A stretch of DNA of 8,622 nucleotides from SZUA-448 sp045627185 (GTDB lineage: Bacteria; Bacillota; Clostridia; Lachnospirales; Lachnospiraceae): assembly GCA_045627185.1 (NCBI GenBank), contig JAZQNE010000146.1, positions 1-8,622 on the forward strand. Reading direction: 5' to 3'. Shown one piece after another: positions 5,308 through 8,622 of the stretch. Positions within the stretch are counted from its first letter, which is position 1. Each line of letters begins with the position of its first letter. Position numbers and translations under genes: made by a program. The notes beneath the pieces were generated by a model. The model was not told where the DNA came from. It searched no databases and worked only from the letters and a program-made list of their open reading frames with translations.

Positions 5308-6180
5308 ATGAAGAGAAAAATCTTCCGTATAATCTGCATACTGATTGTTATTGCATGCCTTGTGTATCTTGGAATATCCCTGTACAAAACATATAAAGCT
5401 CAGGAGGATTATGAGGAGTTAAGGAAGATTAAGGAACAGGCAACAATTCTTACACCTACTCTCACCATGACGCCCACGCCCACTTCGACACCTGAGCCTA
5501 CTCCTTCTGCAACACCAAGCGCATCACCGACACCGACCAATTCGCCTACGCCTACTGAGCCGGTTATGTATCCTGAATATGAAACCCTTTATAATATAAA
5601 CAAGGACTTTATCGGCTGGATCAGGTATGATGATACGGTTATGGATTATCCTGTAATGCATGTTCCGAACGAAGGCACCGATTTCTTTTATCTGAGACGT
5701 GACTTCAATAAGAAGAGCAGTACTGCCGGTTGTATTTTTGTTGACGGGCGCTGCAACCCTATTGAGAACAGGTCGCAGAACGTTATTATTTACGGTCACA
5801 ATATGCGTGCCGGTACGATGTTTGCGCCGCTTCATAAGCTCGAAGACAAATCATTTTATGAAACCCATAAGACTATTGAGTTTGATACGCTCTATTCGAA
5901 GGATATTTACGAAATTGTGGGCGTATTCAATACGAAGGTTTATCAGTCAACGGATAAGGTTTTCAAGATTTATAATTTCATTAATGCCAAAAACAAAGAA
6001 GAATATGATGAGTTTGCGAAATATGTTAAGGAAAGCTCCATGTATGATACGGGCGTTTCACTGCAGTATGGTGACGAAACCGTCACTCTTATGACCTGTG
6101 TAAGAGGTCAGGATGAAAAACGTTTTGTTGTTGTGGCAAAGAAAATCCGACCTGTTAATCCGGATTTGAGCGCGCAATAA
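5308..6180 (+). CDS. Class B sortase with Pro/Thr-rich stalk
   Basis: The protein has 290 residues. An N-terminal signal anchor (basic MKRK, hydrophobic about 5-26) holds it in the membrane. A short coiled stretch follows, and then a low-complexity Thr/Pro/Ser linker (about 48-85) made of repeated TPTP-type units. The sortase domain (about 90-285) has the catalytic triad H164 (in IYGHNM), C264 (in TLMTC) and R272 (in KRFVVVAKK). The opening LYNINKDFIGWIRYDDT and the segment FYLRRDFN are typical of SrtB-like enzymes. Sortases cleave an LPXTG- or NPQTN-like signal and attach the protein to peptidoglycan or a pilus subunit. The GGAAAGGA at 5293-5300, 7 nt before the ATG, supports the start. No substrate with a sorting signal and no other pilus gene lies in the window, so it looks like an orphan or housekeeping sortase. 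No strong terminator follows; only T-runs around 6197-6204 are seen. Confidence 0.93.
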   Translation: MKRKIFRIICILIVIACLVYLGISLYKTYKAQEDYEELRKIKEQATILTPTLTMTPTPTSTPEPTPSATPSASPTPTNSPTPTEPVMYPEYETLYNINKDFIGWIRYDDTVMDYPVMHVPNEGTDFFYLRRDFNKKSSTAGCIFVDGRCNPIENRSQNVIIYGHNMRAGTMFAPLHKLEDKSFYETHKTIEFDTLYSKDIYEIVGVFNTKVYQSTDKVFKIYNFINAKNKEEYDEFAKYVKESSMYDTGVSLQYGDETVTLMTCVRGQDEKRFVVVAKKIRPVNPDLSAQ

Positions 6181-6273
6181 TTAAATAAGAAGAAATATTT
6201 TTTTCAGCCCAAGTGTTTTTTTGGACCTAATAATATTCATTTTTGAAAAAAATATTCATTTAAAGAAAAAAAA
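6181..6273 (+). promoter_or_regulatory. AT-rich tract upstream of the S10 promoter, possible UP element
   Basis: This short spacer between the sortase stop and the S10 promoter is extremely AT-rich, with long A and T runs. It carries an 11-bp direct repeat, AATATTCATTT, at 6232-6242 and 6251-6261, a 19-bp spacing. A/T tracts just upstream of a -35 act as UP elements for the RNA polymerase alpha subunit at strong promoters such as those of ribosomal genes. Here that role is an inference from position and composition. Confidence 0.45.
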
Positions 6274-6275
6274 CC

Positions 6276-6304
6276 TTGCATTTTGTGAAAATGCGGTATA
6301 TAAT
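6276..6304 (+). promoter_or_regulatory. Promoter of the S10 ribosomal protein operon
   Basis: TTGCAT (6276-6281) and a perfect TATAAT (6299-6304) are separated by 17 bp, giving an expected start near 6311. The spacer holds a perfect dyad, GCATTTT (6278-6284) and AAAATGC (6288-6294), overlapping the end of the -35. The -10 also overlaps the left arm of a 10-bp inverted repeat whose partner is at 6413-6422. Confidence 0.75.
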
Positions 6305-6310
6305 GGCTTA

Positions 6311-6510
6311 CGTTGTGACGTTGATAGCGTAGAAGCGTGAGGTTGCTTCCGAGTAATCGGAAGGTTTTCCGTGGAGCGAATGTCAAGTTATGAAACTGGC
6401 GACAAGTCACTGTATACCGCATCTGCAGGGGGCCATCCCCGCGGATCACATTCTGCCAAGGGCAGATAAACCGTGTACAAATCCGGCTTTTTTCCTTGAA
6501 AGCCATGACG
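6311..6510 (+). ncRNA. Structured 5' leader of the S10 operon
   Basis: About 200 nt of leader upstream of the attenuator can fold into consecutive helices. CTTCCGA (6346-6352) and TCGGAAG (6357-6363) close a GUAA tetraloop of the GNRA type. TGTC (6381-6384) with GACA (6401-6404), and AGTT with AACT inside, form a second hairpin. GTGAC (6315-6319) and GTCAC (6406-6410) can enclose both as a closing stem. A strong hairpin follows at 6421-6446 (ATCTGC with GCGGAT, one G-U pair, a bulged A, then GGGG with CCCC). TCTGCC (6452-6457) and GGCAGA (6461-6466) form the next. GGCTTT (6485-6490) and AAAGCC (6499-6504) form the last. No long ORF fits here. The series resembles a cis-regulatory leader. I cannot match it to a named RNA family. 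Confidence 0.65.
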
Positions 6511-6540
6511 CCAAGAATTGAACATTCTTGGTTTTTATTT
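6511..6540 (+). terminator. Intrinsic terminator inside the S10 leader (attenuator)
   Basis: CCAAGAAT (6511-6518) pairs perfectly with ATTCTTGG (6524-6531) across a 5-nt loop, followed by TTTTTATTT (6532-6540). It lies after the operon promoter and 83 nt before the rpsJ start codon, so full-length mRNA requires read-through. A competing pairing is possible: TTCCTTG (6492-6498) with CAAGAA (6512-6517), leaving one C bulged. It would occupy the terminator's left arm and could act as an antiterminator. Confidence 0.8.
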
Positions 6541-6623
6541 CGGGGAGGTTGGAAACACACGGGTAAGTGTACAGTCACCACTGTCGTACTGCAACTAAGT
6601 GCGAAAAGGAGGCGGCTTTTTTT

Positions 6624-6941
6624 ATGGCAAACCAAGTAATGAGAATCACCCTTAAGGCTTACGATCATCAGTTAGTAGATGCATCAGCAAGCAAAATCGT
6701 TGAGACTGTGAAGAAGACAGGATCACAGGTAAGCGGACCCGTTCCGTTGCCTACCAAGAAGGAGGTAGTTACCATCCTTCGTGCTGTTCACAAGTACAAA
6801 GATTCTCGCGAGCAGTTCGAGCAGAGAACTCATAAGAGACTGATCGATATCATTGCTCCCACCCAGAAGACGGTAGACGCATTAACAAGACTCGATATGC
6901 CTGCCGGTGTTTACATTGACATTAAGATGAAGAACAAATAA
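6624..6941 (+). CDS. rpsJ: 30S ribosomal protein S10 (NusE)
   Basis: The protein has 105 residues, the normal length for bacterial S10. It begins MANQVMRITLKAYDHQLVD and carries the family signature around 38-75 (SGPVPLPTKKEV, then HKYKDSREQFEQRTHKR). It is a component of the 30S head near the mRNA/tRNA path. In E. coli the same protein, as NusE, joins NusB in transcription antitermination of rRNA operons. The frame stays open upstream to a GTG at 6567, but AAGGAGG at 6606-6612 and homology place the start at ATG 6624. The gap of 11 nt between ribosome binding site and ATG is on the long side and filled with T residues. It is the first gene of the S10 operon, behind the attenuator at 6511-6540. 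Confidence 0.98.
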   Translation: MANQVMRITLKAYDHQLVDASASKIVETVKKTGSQVSGPVPLPTKKEVVTILRAVHKYKDSREQFEQRTHKRLIDIIAPTQKTVDALTRLDMPAGVYIDIKMKNK

Positions 6942-7084
6942 TTGTTCGCAATGTAAACGAAACAAAATTATGCAATCCTACGGTTTATTATATAGACCAT
7001 CTAGGATGACCGCAGAAAGCTTCATTCCTGTGTATGAATTAGCAAGTATGTGGTCCGCTGTAGATTAACAGGAGGAAAAAAGAA
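6942..7084 (+). other. Structured 143-nt spacer between rpsJ and rplC
   Basis: No ORF fits this gap. ATCCTA (6975-6980) pairs with TAGGAT (7002-7007). Inside that, GGTTTA (6982-6987) pairs with TAGACC (6993-6998) with one G-U, giving an imperfect stem of about 12 bp. TTCAT (7021-7025) and ATGAA (7034-7038) can form a second small hairpin. No T-run follows either, so they are not terminators. The ribosome binding site for rplC, GGAGG at 7071-7075, lies downstream and unpaired in this model. The structure may serve mRNA processing, stability or translational control of L3. Confidence 0.5.
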
Positions 7085-7717
7085 ATGAAAAAGGCTATTT
7101 TAGCTACGAAAATCGGTATGACTCAGATTTTCGATGATAACGGCGCTTTAGTGCCCGTTACCGTACTGCAGGCCGGCCCTTGTACAGTAGTTCAGGTTAA
7201 GACTGCTGAGAACGACGGCTACAGTGCAATCCAGGTAGGCTTCGGTGAGATCCGTGAGAACCTCGTTAACAAGCCCCTGAAGGGACACTTTGCAAAAGCA
7301 GGTGTTGAGAACAAGAGATTTCTCAAAGAGTTTAGATTCGACAACGCAGAAGAGTACACCGTTGGTCAGGAAATCAAAGCTGATATCTTCGCTGCAGGCG
7401 ACAGAGTAGACGCTATTGGTACTTCCAAAGGTAAGGGCTTCCAGGGCGCTATCAAGCGTTTTGGTCTGCACCGTGGACCTATGAAGCATGGTTCCAAGTA
7501 TCACAGACATGCCGGTTCAAACGGTCCCGCAACAAGCCCCGGACGTGTATTCCCCGGCAAGCACATGCCCGGACAGATGGGTAACGTTCGCGTAACAGTA
7601 CAGAATCTTGATGTTGTACGTGTTGACGCTGACCAGAACTTAATCCTTGTAAAAGGTGCAGTTCCCGGACCCAAGCAGTCCCTCGTTATGTTGAAGAATA
7701 CAACTAAGGCAAACTAA
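7085..7717 (+). CDS. rplC: 50S ribosomal protein L3
   Basis: The protein has 210 residues, full length. The start MKKAILATKIGMTQIFDDNG is the classic bacterial L3 N-terminus. The central signature (about 113-145) includes KGKGFQGAIKRFG, then the His-rich HGSKYHRHAGS. SPGRVFPGKHMPGQMGN (151-167) belongs to the extension that reaches toward the peptidyl transferase centre. The position matching the glutamine that PrmB methylates in E. coli L3 is not a Gln here. L3 binds 23S rRNA early and helps nucleate 50S assembly. GGAGG at 7071-7075 sits 9 nt before the ATG. The following rplD starts 26 nt after the stop, with its own ribosome binding site. Confidence 0.98.
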   Translation: MKKAILATKIGMTQIFDDNGALVPVTVLQAGPCTVVQVKTAENDGYSAIQVGFGEIRENLVNKPLKGHFAKAGVENKRFLKEFRFDNAEEYTVGQEIKADIFAAGDRVDAIGTSKGKGFQGAIKRFGLHRGPMKHGSKYHRHAGSNGPATSPGRVFPGKHMPGQMGNVRVTVQNLDVVRVDADQNLILVKGAVPGPKQSLVMLKNTTKAN

Positions 7718-7743
7718 ACCTTTGAGAAAGGAGGAACGAAACA

Positions 7744-8364
7744 ATGGCAACAGTTAAAGTTTATAACATAGAAGGCAAAGAAGTTGGTTCAATGGAACTC
7801 AACGATGCAATCTTTGGTGTAGAAATTAATGAAAACCTGATGCATTCAGCAGCTGTTCAGCAGCTTGCAAACAAGCGTCAGGGAACACAGAGCGCTCTTA
7901 CACGTGCCGAAGTAAGCGGTGGCGGAAGAAAGCCCTGGAAGCAGAAGGGTACCGGTCATGCACGTCAGGGCTCAACAAGAGCACCTCAGTGGACAGGCGG
8001 CGGCGTAGTATTTGCTCCGAAGCCTCGCGAGTACTCATTCAAGATGAACAAGAAGGAAAAAGCACTGGCTATGAAGTCAGCTCTTACCTCCAGAGTTCAG
8101 GAAAATAAGTTCTTCGTTCTTGAAGGTCTCACATTTGACGAGATTAAGACAAAGAACATGAAGGCTGTTCTTGATGGCCTTAAGGTTGAAAAAGCATTGG
8201 TAGTTCTTGACAAGAAGGATGACACAGTAATCCTTTCCGCAAGAAACCTGCCCCGCGTAAGAACTGCTCAGTCAAACGCAATCAGCGTTTACGACATTCT
8301 TAAATATGATTCAATGGTAATCACAAAAGACGCGGTAGCACAGATTGAGGAGGTGTATGCATAA
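7744..8364 (+). CDS. rplD: 50S ribosomal protein L4
   Basis: The protein has 206 residues, typical for L4. The extended loop that lines the peptide exit tunnel is visible at about 58-95, with GGGRKPWKQKGTGHARQG followed by GGGVVFAPKPREYSFK. The globular domain ends with YDILKYDSMVITKDAV. In E. coli, L4 represses its own S10 operon by promoting termination in the leader and blocking translation. The terminator in this operon's leader makes a similar role possible here, but nothing in the sequence proves it. AAAGGAGG at 7727-7734 lies 9 nt before the ATG. Its TAA overlaps the rplW ATG by one base, giving translational coupling. Confidence 0.98.
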   Translation: MATVKVYNIEGKEVGSMELNDAIFGVEINENLMHSAAVQQLANKRQGTQSALTRAEVSGGGRKPWKQKGTGHARQGSTRAPQWTGGGVVFAPKPREYSFKMNKKEKALAMKSALTSRVQENKFFVLEGLTFDEIKTKNMKAVLDGLKVEKALVVLDKKDDTVILSARNLPRVRTAQSNAISVYDILKYDSMVITKDAVAQIEEVYA

Positions 8365-8622
8365 TGGCAGACCTTAAATACTATGATGTAATCCTTAAAC
8401 CGGTGCTCACCGAGAAGAGCATGAATACAATGGAAACCAAGAAGTACAGCTTTTTGGTAAACCCTGAAGCAACCAAGTCTCAGATCAAGGAAGCTGTTGA
8501 AAAAATGTTTGCCGGCACAAAGGTTGAGAGTGTTAACACAATGAACCTTGATGGCAAGAACCGCAGACGTGGAAACGTTGTTGGTAAAACAGCTAAGACC
8601 AAGAAGGCAATTGTTCAGCTTA
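8364..8622 (+). CDS. rplW: 50S ribosomal protein L23, 3' end outside the window
   Basis: The gene starts at ATG 8364, sharing one base with the rplD stop (TAATG). GAGGAGG at 8347-8353 lies 10 nt upstream, inside rplD. The visible 86 residues begin MADLKYYDVILKPVLTEKS, the conserved L23 opening, and continue through FLVNPEATKSQIKEAVEK to the loop segment GKNRRRGNVVGKT, so only about the last 10-15 residues are missing. L23 sits at the tunnel exit and is a docking site for trigger factor and SRP. The gene order fits the S10 operon, and rplB would be expected next. Confidence 0.96.
   Translation, partial: MADLKYYDVILKPVLTEKSMNTMETKKYSFLVNPEATKSQIKEAVEKMFAGTKVESVNTMNLDGKNRRRGNVVGKTAKTKKAIVQL

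Noticed and set aside
6305..6540. T-box or other known riboswitch in the S10 leader
   Set aside because: The conserved T-box sequence AGGGUGGNACCGCG is absent, and I recognise no known riboswitch core. The terminator alone does not identify a class.
6567..6623. In-frame N-terminal extension of S10 starting at GTG 6567
   Set aside because: The AAGGAGG at 6606-6612 and the conserved S10 N-terminus point to ATG 6624. The nearest upstream GGGGAGG (6542-6548) is 18 nt from the GTG, too far to serve it.

Overview
The window looks like a chromosomal segment from a low-GC, Gram-positive member of the Clostridia, most likely a Lachnospiraceae-type organism. The basis is the protein style, the strong GGAGG ribosome binding sites, a class B sortase, a clostridial-type multi-membrane-span histidine kinase and the standard order rpsJ-rplC-rplD-rplW. 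The family-level placement is an inference from sequence style, not a database result.

Layout. Positions 1-186 hold the 3' end of a gene cut by the window edge, possibly an AbiEii-like nucleotidyltransferase toxin. Positions 187-934 contain no convincing gene. They hold two intrinsic terminators, a three-copy TTTAATTTGATCAT repeat that folds into a hairpin, four TGACGAA heptamers spaced exactly 11 bp apart, and the probable control region of the next operon. Positions 935-3591 encode a translationally coupled two-component system: an OmpR/PhoB-type response regulator and an unusual sensor kinase with about six membrane spans. A convergent gene on the minus strand (3700-4575) encodes an RlmI/RlmK-like SAM-dependent methyltransferase with its own consensus promoter and terminator. 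Positions 4683-5120 hold no recognisable gene. They are followed by a strong GC-rich hairpin and a REP-like inverted element. A monocistronic-looking class B sortase with a Pro/Thr-rich stalk lies at 5308-6180.

The right third is the start of the S10 ribosomal protein operon: a good promoter at 6276-6304, a structured leader of about 310 nt, then rpsJ, rplC, rplD and a truncated rplW. The leader contains several strong hairpins and ends in a clear intrinsic terminator (6511-6540) about 80 nt before rpsJ. The operon therefore looks controlled by premature termination, and L4, the known S10-operon regulator in E. coli, is encoded in it at rplD. A perfect 10-bp inverted repeat links the -10 region to the leader interior. 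The 143-nt rpsJ-rplC spacer has its own hairpin.

The two-component system, methyltransferase and sortase are neighbours without an obvious shared pathway. The most interesting unexplained features are the S10 leader architecture and the repeat-rich stretch at 337-549.
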